Source: Oceanicola granulosus HTCC2516
GTDB taxonomy: Bacteria; Pseudomonadota; Alphaproteobacteria; Rhodobacterales; Rhodobacteraceae
NCBI RefSeq assembly: GCF_000153305.1
Contig: NZ_CH724107.1
Span: 385,071-449,070 of the forward strand
Reading direction: 5' to 3'
DNA: 64,000 nucleotides
The notes beneath the pieces are model-generated. The model did not search any database and was not told the DNA's origin. It saw only the letters and a program-made list of their open reading frames with translations. Shown here one piece after another: positions 7,970 to 18,614 of the stretch; the stretch's first letter is position 1; each line of letters starts with the position of its first letter. Both the position numbers and the translations under genes were made by a program.

Positions 7970-9553
7970 TCAGCCCGCGATGCAGGGGCTGTGGATGCGG
8001 TCTCCGAGGTCGAGCGCGGCGGGCTCGGGGCCGTAGAGGTAGCCGACCGCGTGCGGCCCCATCCAGTCGACCTCGGTCTCGAACAGGAGCGGCGCGTCGT
8101 CGGCGATGTCCGGCCGCGCGCGGCCGCGATCCTCGACCATGGTGCCCGTCTTGCTGAAGCCGAGCTGCTGCATGTAGTGCGACGCGCCGACCATCGTCAG
8201 CATCGGGTCGCCGCACGCATGGCGGTAGGACACGAGCGATTCGTAGACGTAGAAGTCGGGGAGCCAGTAGCCGGTGCCGCCCGCACGGAGGTAGATGCGC
8301 GGCTGCTCCTGCCGCCCCGTGGCCTCCCAGTGCGCGGCGATGGCTTCGGCGTCGGCGCGCAGCGTGTCCATGTGGATCTTGTGTGCCGCCGGGGTGACGA
8401 ACTCGTACTCCGCGTAGGCGCGCTGCAGGCCCGGCAGGCGGGTCAGCGGCGCGGGGTTCACGCCGGCGAAGGTGACGACCGCGGCCATCACCGCCTGCCA
8501 GCCCACGAACAGCCCCGCCAGTCCCGGCCGCGCGCGCGGCAGAGCCAGCACCAGCACGAGGCTCGCGCCCATCAGGTAGGGCAGGAAGAGGCGGTAGCCG
8601 AACATCATGTGCTGCCCCGAGGCGCGGCTGGCGTAGAGCAGGAACAGCACCGCGCTGATCGCCCCGCCGCGCAGGATCGCGCGGGCGAGCGGCGCGCGCG
8701 ACGCGAGCGGCGCGGGGCGCAGCAGGAGCGGCAGCAGGAACAGGCCCGAGAGCAGCAGGAAGTTGAGCAGCGCCGAGAGGCTGTCGAGCGGGGCGCGGCC
8801 GCCGTCGGCGAGCTTGAGGTAGTAGGAGGTCGGGAAGACGTCGCCGTAGTAGAGCGCCGCGAACAGCAGCCAGCCGCCCACGAGCGCGAGGCAGAGCGCC
8901 GCGCCCGCCCAGAGCGCCGGGCGGCGGTAGGCGACGGTCAGCACCGCGAGCAGCAGCGGCACCGAGACCAGCGCGCTGTCGTAGCGCGTGACGAACATCA
9001 GCCCCGCCAGCCCGCCGAGCCACAGCAGGTCCGCGCCTGTCGCGGCGTCGGCGCGCACCATCCTCGACAGGCGCGCGACGAAGAGCGTGGCGAGGCAGGC
9101 GAGCAGCGGCGTCTCGAGGCCGCCGACGGTCCAGAGCGCGAGGAACGGCGAGAACAGCGACAGCGCGCTGAACAGCAGCAGCGCCGCACCGCCGAGCCCG
9201 GTCTGCCGGACCGCCGCGAGCCAGCCCGCCAGCACCAGCGCCGGCGCGAGGAGGCGGTAGGCCTGGACCGGATCGAGCCCCAGCCACGCGAGCGCCGTCT
9301 CGAGCAGCGCGTGGAGCGGCGAGGTCAGGGCGGAGACGTACTCGCCGATGTTGTAGACCAGCCCGTGCCCCGCCGCGGCGTTGCGCGCGTAGCGTCCGAC
9401 GATCAGCGCGTCGTCGGCAACGAAGGGCCAGAACAGGGCGCAGAGGCCGACGAAGGCGGCGGCGCAGCCGGCGACGAGCAGGTGATCGCGCGCGAGGCCG
9501 CGCGCCGGGGCGGAGGGGGCGAGAACTGTCATGCCGGTTCTGTCGCAGGGCAT
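7970..9553 (-). CDS. Polytopic membrane protein, GT-C glycosyltransferase-like
   Basis: A 527-residue protein with roughly ten hydrophobic helices and a soluble C-terminal part of about 150 residues. Near the N-terminus, in the first periplasmic loop, it has PFVADDALIVGRYARNAAAG followed by GLVYNIGEYVSALTSPLHAL. This DD...RYA.N...G.G..YN.GE...TSPL pattern resembles lipid-phosphate-dependent GT-C glycosyltransferases such as AftB-like arabinosyltransferases. The substrate is unknown. Two starts are possible, 9553 and 9532 (MTVLAP); neither has a strong ribosome binding site. The gene stands alone on the minus strand between hflX and a DUF2177 gene. Identity as a glycosyltransferase is inference from the motif and topology. 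Confidence 0.75.
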   Translation of the reverse strand: MPCDRTGMTVLAPSAPARGLARDHLLVAGCAAAFVGLCALFWPFVADDALIVGRYARNAAAGHGLVYNIGEYVSALTSPLHALLETALAWLGLDPVQAYRLLAPALVLAGWLAAVRQTGLGGAALLLFSALSLFSPFLALWTVGGLETPLLACLATLFVARLSRMVRADAATGADLLWLGGLAGLMFVTRYDSALVSVPLLLAVLTVAYRRPALWAGAALCLALVGGWLLFAALYYGDVFPTSYYLKLADGGRAPLDSLSALLNFLLLSGLFLLPLLLRPAPLASRAPLARAILRGGAISAVLFLLYASRASGQHMMFGYRLFLPYLMGASLVLVLALPRARPGLAGLFVGWQAVMAAVVTFAGVNPAPLTRLPGLQRAYAEYEFVTPAAHKIHMDTLRADAEAIAAHWEATGRQEQPRIYLRAGGTGYWLPDFYVYESLVSYRHACGDPMLTMVGASHYMQQLGFSKTGTMVEDRGRARPDIADDAPLLFETEVDWMGPHAVGYLYGPEPAALDLGDRIHSPCIAG

Positions 9554-9627
9554 TCGGGCGCCATGAGGGCAACAAAGTGAACCGCCCGGAGCGGAGCGCC
9601 GTAGACAGAGGCGAAGGAGGGCCTGAC

Positions 9628-10035
9628 ATGAGCCTGATCGTTCTCTACGTGGCGACCGCCGCCATCTTCCTGGTCGCCGACGCGGTGATGCTGTCGTCGG
9701 TGATGAAGCCGCTCTTCGAACGCCACCTCGGCGACGAGTTGCGCGACGGGATCCGCTACGTCCCCGCCACCGTCTTCTACATGTTCTACGTCGGTGTGGT
9801 GCTGTACTTCGTCTCCGCCCCGGCGCTGCGCGAGGGGACGGCGCTGCTGCCGGTGGCGCTGAACGCCGCGCTGCTCGGGGCCTTCGCCTACGGCACCTAC
9901 GAGTTCACCAGCTACGCGGTGATGGCGCGCTGGCACGCCTCGATGGTCGCCGCCGACTTCGCGTGGGGCACGCTGCTCACCGCCGGCTCGGCCGTGATCG
10001 GCCTGGCGATCACCCGCGCGCTGACCGCCGCCTAG
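9628..10035 (+). CDS. DUF2177 family membrane protein
   Basis: A 135-residue protein with four predicted membrane helices, matching DUF2177 in length and in conserved spots (DAVMLSSVMKPLFERHLG, YGTYEFTSYAVM, ADFAWGTLL). Function is unknown. The ATG at 9628 is chosen because AAGGAGG lies eight bases upstream; a longer frame from 9577 has no such signal. The TAG stop interlocks with the opposite-strand stop of the acylase gene inside a single CTAG. Confidence 0.85.
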   Translation: MSLIVLYVATAAIFLVADAVMLSSVMKPLFERHLGDELRDGIRYVPATVFYMFYVGVVLYFVSAPALREGTALLPVALNAALLGAFAYGTYEFTSYAVMARWHASMVAADFAWGTLLTAGSAVIGLAITRALTAA

Positions 10036-12518
10036 TCCGCCGCGACCGCGTCGGCCACGGCGGGCCGCAGCACGGTGACGCCGACGGCGCCGCCGCGGGC
10101 GAGGGACGGGTCGAGCGACATCGGGATGTACTCGCCGCGCCGCCAGCGCTCGCCGAGGTGGTCGTAGTAGCGCGACAGCGGGTGGCCGGACTGGCCGGTC
10201 GAGGTGATGAAGACCGACGAGTCCGGGTCCGCGAAATCGTAGACGCCGCGGTAGACGGCGGCGTGGACGTTGAGCATCGGGTTCGGCCCGGTGCCGAGGG
10301 TCATGCCGCGCATCAGGGTGTTGTCGCCCCCCGAGGTCGATTGGCGGATGTTGACGAACCAGCGCAGCACCGCCACCTCGCCGAGCACGGAATGGTCGTG
10401 GCGCGCCTCGTGGGCGTCGCCCCAGCGCAGGGTCTGGAGGTCGCTGCCGTAGGTCTCGCCGATCCAGACGAGCGCGTCGTCGAGCGCCTGCCGGGCGATG
10501 TCGGTGCAGGTCTCGGTCGGGGCGGACTGAATCACGTCGCACCAGCGCGAGGCGCCGTTGAGGTCGCGGAAGACGCGCTCGATGAACAGCGGCTGCAGGT
10601 GGGTGAACTCGCGCGCCAGCGGGCCGAGCTCGTCGCGGATCAGCCGCTCCTGCAGGAAGCGCACCCACGCCGCGTAGAGCAGCGGCTCGGGCAGGTGCTC
10701 GTTCATCTCGCCGTTCCACTCCGCCAGCAGCGTCAGCGCGATCTGGCGCTGCCGCTCCGGCGTGCCCTCGGGCGCGGCGTCGCCGGTGAACCACAGGTCG
10801 GCCCCGATCAGCGGCAGCAGCGCGCGGGCGGTGAAGCTCACCGTGTCGAGCTGCGCCTCGATGAAGCTCTCACGGGTATGGACCTCGCGGCTCTGCATCA
10901 GCCGCACCCACCGCGCGACGCGCTGGCTGTCGCCCCAATGGTAGGAGACGTGGCGCGGGAAGGGGGAAGAGACGATCTTGTTGTTGGTGTGCCCGAGGAT
11001 GCCGCCCTCCGGATCGACCCAGACCGGATTGTCGCTCGCCGGGAACGTGCCCTGCCAGCGGTTCTCCTCGATGTAGCCGAGCGAGGGCATCCGGCCGCGG
11101 GTGCGGTGGTCGGGGTCGCGCGCGGGCAGGGCGCCGATCAGCTTGAGGGCGATGCGGTTGCGGTCGGCGACGGTGAGCACCATCGCCGGGGCGACGTGGC
11201 GCGCGCCCGCCTCGAGGGCCTCCTCGACGTCGTGGGCGCGCATCAGCGCCATCGCCGCCGACAGCGACGTGTCGTCGTCGCTCAGCACCGTCCAGCTGAC
11301 CGAGGTGACGTGGCCCGGCGGGCGGATAGTGCCGAGCTCGAACAGGTCGGGGGGCAGCACGGGGCCGTTGTCGGTCCATTGCAGGCGCAAGGTCTGCGCC
11401 GCGCCGCCCTTCACGACGACGATGCTGTCGCGGGTCTCGAAGCGCTTCCAGCCGTCGGGGGTGCGGTATTCGCGCGCGTCGTCCGGATTCACCTCCTCGA
11501 CGAAGACGTCGATGTCGTCGGCGTAGGCGGAGGTGACGCCCCAGCCGAGGTCGGCGCTGCGCCCCGTCAGCACCACCGGCACGCCGGGGATGGTGCCGCC
11601 GATCACGCCGCCCGAGGACAGCTCGAGCCGCGCGAGGTAGAACAGCGAGGGCGCCGACAGGCCGAGATGGGGGTCGTTGGCGAGCAGGGTGGAGCCGGTC
11701 GCCGAGCGCGCGATGCCCGCTGCCCAGGCGTTCGACGCGCCCGCCAGCGGCGCCGGGTTGATCGGCGAGAGCGGGTCGTCGGGCAGCCGGGTGCCCTCGG
11801 CGTAGGTCGGCAGATTGCCCGGCATCATCGCGCCGTAGCGGGGCAGGGCGGCGACGCCGGGGCCGGGCGCGCTCGGGAGCAGGTCGTCGACGCGCTCGTC
11901 CTCCAGGATCAGCGAGGCACGGGCGCGCAGCACCTCGATGTCGAGGTGGCTCTGCATCTCGAGCGCCATCAGCTTGACGATGGCGATCGAGTCCGCCGGC
12001 TGCCACGGGGCGATGGCGTGGTTGAAGAGCCACATCTCGGGCGCCCCCCGCCCGCGCGCGCCGGCATTGACCTCGCCGAACCAGGAATTGACCCCGGCGG
12101 CGTAGGCCTCGAGCGCGGCCGTGGTCTGGCGGTCCTGCGCGTCGACGGAGCGGGTGGCGAGGGTGTAGAGGTCGAGCCGGCGCATGAGCTTGTCGATCCC
12201 CACCGTGCGCGCGCCGAACAGCTCCGACAGCCGCCCCTGCGCGGTGCGCCGCAGCATCGTCATCTGCCACATCCTGTCCTGCGCGTGGGCGTAGCCGAGG
12301 GCGAAGAACACGTCGTCGTCGCGCGCGCCGAAGATGTGGGGGACGTTGGCGTTGTCGCGCACGATCTCGACGGGCGCGGAGATGCCGGCCACCTCGTAGG
12401 TGCGGTCGTAGTCGGGCAGCGAGCGGGCGGCGAAGTAGTAGGCCAGGGCGAAGGCGGCGATCCCCAGCACGACGAGGGCGGTGGCGATACGCAGGAGCCA
12501 GTGGAAGAGGAGGGCCAT
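10032..12518 (-). CDS. Penicillin acylase family (S45) N-terminal nucleophile hydrolase
   Basis: An 828-residue relative of penicillin G and acyl-homoserine-lactone acylases. These are made as a precursor and cut autocatalytically into alpha and beta chains, with Ser-1 of the beta chain as nucleophile. Here the beta-chain start is S262 in GASNAWAAG, followed by LLANDPHLGLSAPSLFY and the oxyanion/cleft sequence GGTIPGVPVVLTGRS. The N-terminus has one membrane segment (residues about 8-28) that may be a signal anchor, so a periplasmic site is likely. The frame is open far upstream, but homology begins at ATG 12518. Substrate (amide antibiotic, N-acyl-homoserine lactone or other) cannot be read from sequence. 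It stands alone, divergent from the dehydrogenase at 12603. Confidence 0.9.
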   Translation of the reverse strand: MALLFHWLLRIATALVVLGIAAFALAYYFAARSLPDYDRTYEVAGISAPVEIVRDNANVPHIFGARDDDVFFALGYAHAQDRMWQMTMLRRTAQGRLSELFGARTVGIDKLMRRLDLYTLATRSVDAQDRQTTAALEAYAAGVNSWFGEVNAGARGRGAPEMWLFNHAIAPWQPADSIAIVKLMALEMQSHLDIEVLRARASLILEDERVDDLLPSAPGPGVAALPRYGAMMPGNLPTYAEGTRLPDDPLSPINPAPLAGASNAWAAGIARSATGSTLLANDPHLGLSAPSLFYLARLELSSGGVIGGTIPGVPVVLTGRSADLGWGVTSAYADDIDVFVEEVNPDDAREYRTPDGWKRFETRDSIVVVKGGAAQTLRLQWTDNGPVLPPDLFELGTIRPPGHVTSVSWTVLSDDDTSLSAAMALMRAHDVEEALEAGARHVAPAMVLTVADRNRIALKLIGALPARDPDHRTRGRMPSLGYIEENRWQGTFPASDNPVWVDPEGGILGHTNNKIVSSPFPRHVSYHWGDSQRVARWVRLMQSREVHTRESFIEAQLDTVSFTARALLPLIGADLWFTGDAAPEGTPERQRQIALTLLAEWNGEMNEHLPEPLLYAAWVRFLQERLIRDELGPLAREFTHLQPLFIERVFRDLNGASRWCDVIQSAPTETCTDIARQALDDALVWIGETYGSDLQTLRWGDAHEARHDHSVLGEVAVLRWFVNIRQSTSGGDNTLMRGMTLGTGPNPMLNVHAAVYRGVYDFADPDSSVFITSTGQSGHPLSRYYDHLGERWRRGEYIPMSLDPSLARGGAVGVTVLRPAVADAVAAD

Positions 12519-12602
12519 GCAGTTCCCGGCAATGTTGACCGCGCGGTCCGGTCGGTTAGGGTCCGCGACGTTTCTACAGAACCGGCGGGAAGGGACAAGC
12601 CG

Positions 12603-13478
12603 ATGGCACGAGTGGCGTTTCTGGGACTGGGTGTCATGGGCTTCCCCATGGCGGGGCATCTTGCCGCGGCCGGGCACGAGGTGACGGTCTATAACCGCAC
12701 CGAGGCCAAGGCGCAGGCATGGGTGGAGAAGCACGGCGGCACCCTCGCCCCGACCCCCGCCGAGGCGGCGAAGGGTCAGGATTTCGTGATGGCCTGCGTC
12801 GGCAACGACGACGACCTGCGCGCGGTCTGCCTCGGCGCGGATGGCGCGCTCGGGGCGATGGAGGCGGGCGCGGTGTTCGTCGACCACACCACCGTCTCGG
12901 CCGACGTGACGCTGGAGATGGCCGCCGCCGCCGCCGAGCGCGGCGTCGCCTTCGTCGACGCTCCGGTCTCGGGCGGGCAGGCGGGGGCGGAGAACGGCCA
13001 GCTCGTGGTGATGTGCGGCGGCGACGAGTCCGCCTACGGGCGCGCCGAGCCGGTGATCGACGCCTACGCCAAGCTCTGCCGCCGCCTCGGCGACAGCGGC
13101 GCCGGCCAGTTCTGCAAGATGGCCAACCAGATCTGCATCGCCGGCCTCGTGCAGGGCCTGTCGGAGGGGCTGAACTTCGCCGCCAGGGCCGGGCTCGACG
13201 GGCGTGCGGTGGTCGAGGTGATCGGCGGCGGCGCGGCGGGCTCGTGGCAGATGCAGAACCGCTACGAGACGATGATCGACGACGTCTTCGAGCACGGCTT
13301 CGCCGTCGACTGGATGCGCAAGGACCTCGGGATCTGCCTCGCCGCCGCCGACGACGTGGGCGCGAGCCTGCCGGTTACCGCGCTGGTCGACCAGTTCTAC
13401 AAGGACGTGCAGGCGATGGGCGGCGGCCGCTGGGACACGTCGTCGCTGATCGCCCGCCTGCGCAAGCTCGACGGCTAG
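12603..13478 (+). CDS. NAD(P)-dependent beta-hydroxyacid dehydrogenase (3-hydroxyisobutyrate dehydrogenase family)
   Basis: A 291-residue oxidoreductase. The N-terminal Rossmann motif is FLGLGVMGFPMAGHL, followed by VFVDHTTVSADV and the substrate motif FVDAPVSGGQAGAENGQL, then the catalytic-lysine segment GQFCKMANQ with K172. These place it among 3-hydroxyisobutyrate, tartronate-semialdehyde and related dehydrogenases; the exact substrate is not determinable. GAAGGGA precedes the ATG. It diverges from the acylase and converges on tupA, sharing a CTAG with interlocked stops. Confidence 0.92.
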   Translation: MARVAFLGLGVMGFPMAGHLAAAGHEVTVYNRTEAKAQAWVEKHGGTLAPTPAEAAKGQDFVMACVGNDDDLRAVCLGADGALGAMEAGAVFVDHTTVSADVTLEMAAAAAERGVAFVDAPVSGGQAGAENGQLVVMCGGDESAYGRAEPVIDAYAKLCRRLGDSGAGQFCKMANQICIAGLVQGLSEGLNFAARAGLDGRAVVEVIGGGAAGSWQMQNRYETMIDDVFEHGFAVDWMRKDLGICLAAADDVGASLPVTALVDQFYKDVQAMGGGRWDTSSLIARLRKLDG

Positions 13479-14287
13479 TTCGGCGCCTCGTTGGGGAAGA
13501 ACAGCTGGGTGCCGTCGCGGGTGACCGACGCGATGGCGGCGCGGCCCTCCTCGGAGAGCAGCCAGTCGCGCAGCGCCTCGGCGCCGGCGAGGTTGGTGCC
13601 GGGGCAGTGGTCGGGGCTGACGGGGATCAGGCCGTACTGGTTGAACAGCGCCGGGTCGCCCTCGAACAGCACGGCCATGCCGTCGCGGTTGGCGAAGCTC
13701 AGCCACGTGGCGCGGTCGGTGAGCGCGTAGGCGCCGCGCGCGGCGGCGAGGTTGAGCGTCGCGCCCATGCCCGAGCCGGTCTCGAGGTACCAGCGGCCCG
13801 ACCCGTCGGCGGGCTCGAGCGATGCCGCCCGCCAGAGCGCGCGCTCGGCCTTGTGGGTGCCGCTGTCGTCGCCGCGGCTGGCGAAGGGCGCGCGGGCCCT
13901 GGCGATGGCGGCGAGCGCGGCGGCGGCGCTGTCGGCCCCGGCGATGCCGGCGGGATCGGCGGCGGGGCCGACGAGGACGAAGTCGTTGTACATCACGTCG
14001 CGCCGCTCGGTGCCGTAGCCGGCGGCGACGAACGCCTCCTCGGCCGTTCGCGCGTGGGTCAGCAGCACGTCGCCGTCGCAGTTCTGCGCGTTCTTCAGCG
14101 CCTGCCCCGTTCCGACCGCCACGACCTGCGCGTCGAGCCCGGTGGCGGCCTCGAAGGCTGGCAGGATCTCGTCGTAGAGGCCGCTGTTCTGGGTCGAGGT
14201 GGTGGACTGGATCAGCAGCCGCTCCGCCTCGGCCGGGACGGCGGCGGGCGCGGCGAGGAGGGCGAGGGCGAGGAGGGGGCGGATCAT
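13475..14287 (-). CDS. tupA: Tungstate ABC transporter substrate-binding protein
   Basis: A 270-residue periplasmic binding protein with a cleavable signal peptide (MIRPLLALALLAAPAAVPA, then a probable cut). The motif IQSTTSTQNSGLYDEI is diagnostic of TupA/WtpA-type oxyanion binders, where the TTST loop grips tungstate. Other family spots are GDVLLTHAR, MYNDFVLVGP and FASRGDDSGTHKAE. It is the last gene of the tupB-tupC-tupA unit and its start overlaps the tupC stop (ATGA). Molybdate cannot be excluded, but the TupA motif favours tungstate. Confidence 0.9.
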   Translation of the reverse strand: MIRPLLALALLAAPAAVPAEAERLLIQSTTSTQNSGLYDEILPAFEAATGLDAQVVAVGTGQALKNAQNCDGDVLLTHARTAEEAFVAAGYGTERRDVMYNDFVLVGPAADPAGIAGADSAAAALAAIARARAPFASRGDDSGTHKAERALWRAASLEPADGSGRWYLETGSGMGATLNLAAARGAYALTDRATWLSFANRDGMAVLFEGDPALFNQYGLIPVSPDHCPGTNLAGAEALRDWLLSEEGRAAIASVTRDGTQLFFPNEAPN

Positions 14288-15030
14288 AACAAAAGGCGTC
14301 CTTCGAGGTAGGCGCGCGCCTCGTCGCTTTCGGGGCGCTGGAAGAAGTCGTCGGCGGGGCGGTGCTCGGTGATGCGGCCGGCGGCGAGGAAGGCGACGTC
14401 GTCGGCGAGGCGCGCGGCCTGGGCGCGGTCGTGGGTGACGATCAGCACCTTGACGCCTGCGTGCGCGGCGGCGCGCACCAGCGCCTCGACGGCGGCGGTG
14501 GAGGCGGGATCGAGGTGGGCGGTCGGCTCGTCGAGCAGCAACAGCCGGGGCCGCGCGGCGAGGGCGCGGGCGATGGCCAGGCGCTGCTGCTCGCCGCCCG
14601 AGAGCGCGCGGGCCTGCGCCTGCGCCTGCGCGCTGAGGCGGGCCTGCACCAGCAGCTCGGCGAGCCGCCCGGCGCGCGCGGCGCGCGGCACGCGGGCGAG
14701 GCGCAGGGCGTGGGCGAGGTTGGCGCGCACCGTGCGGTGGAGCAGCACGGGCTTCTGGAACACCAGCGCCGGCGCGCCGGTGTGGGGCGCGAGGTCGATC
14801 GCGCCGCCGTCGGGCGGGATCAGCCCCGCCAGCGCGCGCAGCAGCAGGCTCTTGCCCGCGCCGTTCGGCCCGAGCAGCGCGGTGATGCCGCCGGTGAACA
14901 GCGTCAGCTCCAGCCCGTCGAGCAGCGCCCGCCCGCCCCGCCGCAGGGTCAGGGCGCGCACCATCGCCACCGGCCGCGCCGGGGCGGCGGGGGTGTGGCG
15001 GAACGGCAGGACGCGGCGGTCAGCGGGCAT
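14284..15030 (-). CDS. tupC: Tungstate ABC transporter ATP-binding protein
   Basis: A 248-residue ABC ATPase powering the Tup importer. Walker A is GPNGAGKS, the signature is LSGGEQQR and Walker B is LLLLDEPTAHLD, followed by the H-loop VTHD. The ATG at 15030 overlaps the end of tupB by eleven bases; an internal ATG at 14964 (MVRALTLRR) sits closer to the conserved domain and is a possible alternative start. No C-terminal molybdopterin-binding domain is present, consistent with TupC rather than ModC. Confidence 0.88.
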   Translation of the reverse strand: MPADRRVLPFRHTPAAPARPVAMVRALTLRRGGRALLDGLELTLFTGGITALLGPNGAGKSLLLRALAGLIPPDGGAIDLAPHTGAPALVFQKPVLLHRTVRANLAHALRLARVPRAARAGRLAELLVQARLSAQAQAQARALSGGEQQRLAIARALAARPRLLLLDEPTAHLDPASTAAVEALVRAAAHAGVKVLIVTHDRAQAARLADDVAFLAAGRITEHRPADDFFQRPESDEARAYLEGRLLL

Positions 15031-15730
15031 AGGCGACCCCGTAGGCCCTCGGCCGCAGCCCCAGCGCGGCGGCGTTGAGCGCCAGCGACAGGCACACGAG
15101 CACCAGCCCGAGCGCCAGCGCCAGCGCCAGCTCTCCGCGCGACGTCTCGAGCGCGATGGCCGTCGTCATCACCCGCGTCACGTGGTCGATGTTGCCGCCG
15201 ACGATCATCACCGCGCCGACCTCGGCGAAGGCCCGCCCCATCCCCGCCAGCGCCGCCGTCAGCAGCGCCGGCCGCGCCTCCCACAGCAGCGTCGCGATGC
15301 GCTGGCCGCGGCTGGCGCGCAGGGCGCGCAGGGTCTCGTCGAACTCGTCCATCAGCCCCGCGATGGCCGAGCGCGACAGCGCCGCGACGATGGGCGTGAC
15401 CAGCACCGTCTGCGCCACGATCATCGCCGTCGGCGTGTAGAGCAGCCCCAGCGCGCTGAGCGGGCCGGCGCGCGAGAAGGCCATGTAGAGCAGCAGCCCC
15501 ACCACCACCGGCGGCAGCCCCATTGAGGCGTTCAGCACCAGCGCCAGCGCCCGCCGCCCCGGAAAGCGCAGCACCGCCAGCGCCGCGCCCAGCGGCATCC
15601 CGATCAGGCACGCCAGCGCCACCGCCGAGAGCGACACCCGCAGGCTCAGCAGCACGATCTGCAGCAGCTCCCGGTCGCCGGAGGCGACGAGGGTGACGGC
15701 ATGGGCGAAGGCGGCGGTGAAATCCTGCAT
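15020..15730 (-). CDS. tupB: Tungstate ABC transporter permease
   Basis: A 236-residue inner-membrane permease with about five to six helices and a binding-protein-dependent transport domain. The EAA-like loop that docks on TupC is LRASRGQRIATLLWEARP. ASMGLPPVVVGLLLY and GRAFAEVGAVMIVGGNI are typical of TupB. The ATG at 15730 (MQDFTAAF) matches the family start; the longer frame upstream is arginine-rich and not conserved in character. It is the first gene of the operon. Confidence 0.88.
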   Translation of the reverse strand: MQDFTAAFAHAVTLVASGDRELLQIVLLSLRVSLSAVALACLIGMPLGAALAVLRFPGRRALALVLNASMGLPPVVVGLLLYMAFSRAGPLSALGLLYTPTAMIVAQTVLVTPIVAALSRSAIAGLMDEFDETLRALRASRGQRIATLLWEARPALLTAALAGMGRAFAEVGAVMIVGGNIDHVTRVMTTAIALETSRGELALALALGLVLVCLSLALNAAALGLRPRAYGVAYAR

Positions 15731-15921
15731 GGCCGAAAGGCTAGCCACGTCGCCCGGGAGCCTGTCAATCGGCCCGCGCCGCGGCGCGCGGCCCGCCCGT
15801 CGCAACCGCGCCCGCAGGCGTCGCATCCCGCGCACGATCGGCGCGGAAAGTCCGCGATCGGCGGCGGTAGACACCCCCGCCCGCCGCCGCCATGGTGTCG
15901 CGGCAGTCAGGAGGAGAGCGC

Positions 15922-17409
<1,488 letters not shown>

Positions 17410-17416
17410 GCCGGGC

Positions 17417-17602
17417 TCAGGCCTCGAGCGGGCAGAGGTCGCGGCCGCGCGCGAGGCTGGTCAGGACCCGGCCCTCGCGGGCGTCGCGGATGCCGTAGCC
17501 GTATCCGGCGAGGCGGTGCTTCCACTCGCGCTCGGACAGGCAGCGGGCGCGCTCGGCGAGGACGAAGCGGCAGACGGCGGTGAGATCGGTGGTCTCGGGC
17601 AT
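17417..17602 (-). CDS. Small conserved hypothetical protein (61 aa)
   Basis: A 61-residue protein with no recognised domain; the C-terminal half (HRLAGYGYGIRDAREGRV, then LTSLARGRDLCPL) resembles short uncharacterised proteins I associate with Rhodobacteraceae. GGAGG lies seven bases before the ATG at 17602. It is soluble in appearance, with two cysteines, and converges on glpK. Function is unknown. Confidence 0.6.
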   Translation of the reverse strand: MPETTDLTAVCRFVLAERARCLSEREWKHRLAGYGYGIRDAREGRVLTSLARGRDLCPLEA

Positions 17603-17966
17603 GACAGCCTCCATGAGATTGCGATGACGATGAGGAGAGACTTGCAGCGGTCTTTGTCGCCGGTGGCGCAACAATGCGGCGAAGACGTGGTATTGTTCGC
17701 TGTGACATTGACGCAACGGCAGCCTGGGCGGGGATGCCGGGCTGAAGCCCGGCCTACGGGCGGAGCGCCGGGTGCGGCGGGCCGGCCTCGAGCCCGGCGC
17801 GCTCCCCGCCGGCTACGCGGAAACGCGCCGACCCGCCTCTGCCGGCCCGGTCAAGCCCTGCGGGACAGGGGCCACGGGGCCGCGACGCTGCGGAACACGC
17901 GGCCTAGCCATCCGGCGGTGGTGGCGCTATAGCGGGCACCAGCAGGCCGCGATGCAAGAAAGACAA
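17603..17966. other. 364-bp gene-free region upstream of frr
   Basis: Between a small minus-strand gene and frr there is no credible reading frame. The left part (17603-17730) has lower GC and should hold the leftward promoter. The middle holds a REP-like palindrome (17736-17758). The right part is GC-rich with several short inverted repeats and must contain the frr promoter, though no clear -35/-10 pair stands out. In related genomes pyrH normally precedes frr; it is not here. Confidence 0.6.
17736..17758 (-). repeat. REP-like extragenic palindrome, GCCGGGCT type
   Basis: GCCGGGCT-GA-AGCCCGGC is a perfect 8-bp inverted repeat with a 2-base loop, followed by CTACG. On the minus strand it reads CGTAG then the palindrome, the GTAG-plus-foldback layout that defines REP elements mobilised by RAYT transposases. 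No RAYT gene is in the window. Confidence 0.6.
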
Positions 17967-18527
17967 ATGGCAGAAGACTTCATCCTCGACACCGACGACC
18001 TCCAGCGCCGCATGGACGGCACCATGAACAACCTGCGCACCGAGTTCGCCTCGCTGCGGACGGGCCGCGCCTCGGCGAGCATGCTCGAGCCGGTGCAGGT
18101 CGAGGCCTACGGGCAGATGACCCCGATCAACCAGGTCGGCACCGTCAACGTGCCCGAGCCCCGGATGGTGACGATCAACGTCTGGGACAAGGGCCTCGTC
18201 AACAAGGTCGAGAAAGCGATCCGCGAGAGCGGCCTCGGGATCAACCCGCAGATGAACGGCACCATCATCATGCTGCCGATCCCCGAGCTCAACGAGGAGC
18301 GCCGCCGCGAGCTGACCAAGGTCGCCGGCCAGTACGCCGAGCATGCCCGGGTCTCGATCCGCAACGTGCGCCGCGACGGGATGGACCAGATCAAGAAGGC
18401 CGCCGACGGCATGGCCGAGGACGATCGCAAGCTCTGGGAGGCCGAGGTGCAGGAGATGACGGACAAGTACATCAAGTCCGTCGACGACGCGCTCGAGCAC
18501 AAGCAGGCGGAGATCATGCAGGTCTGA
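17967..18527 (+). CDS. frr: Ribosome recycling factor
   Basis: RRF works with EF-G to split the post-termination ribosome. The 186-residue protein shows the family motifs [45 protein letters not shown] and [13 protein letters not shown] in normal spacing. ATG 17967 gives the standard length; an in-frame ATG five codons upstream (17952) is possible. It heads the long rightward cluster that runs to lpxB, but pyrH, the usual upstream neighbour, is absent. Confidence 0.97.
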   Translation: MAEDFILDTDDLQRRMDGTMNNLRTEFASLRTGRASASMLEPVQVEAYGQMTPINQVGTVNVPEPRMVTINVWDKGLVNKVEKAIRESGLGINPQMNGTIIMLPIPELNEERRRELTKVAGQYAEHARVSIRNVRRDGMDQIKKAADGMAEDDRKLWEAEVQEMTDKYIKSVDDALEHKQAEIMQV

Positions 18528-18614
18528 GCGGACGGCGGGCCGCCTGCGCGCGCCGCCGCGACCTGCTGCAACGAGACGACGCCCCGCCACAGGGGCGCAT
18601 TGGAGAGCCGGCAG

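Noticed and set aside
9963-12602. Long plus-strand frame running into the dehydrogenase gene
   Set aside because: It is the antisense shadow of the acylase; the dehydrogenase starts at ATG 12603 with its Rossmann motif and ribosome binding site.
12519-13706. N-terminal extension of the S45 acylase frame to about 1220 residues
   Set aside because: The extra 396 residues are antisense to the dehydrogenase gene and have no homology; the family start with its membrane segment is at 12518.
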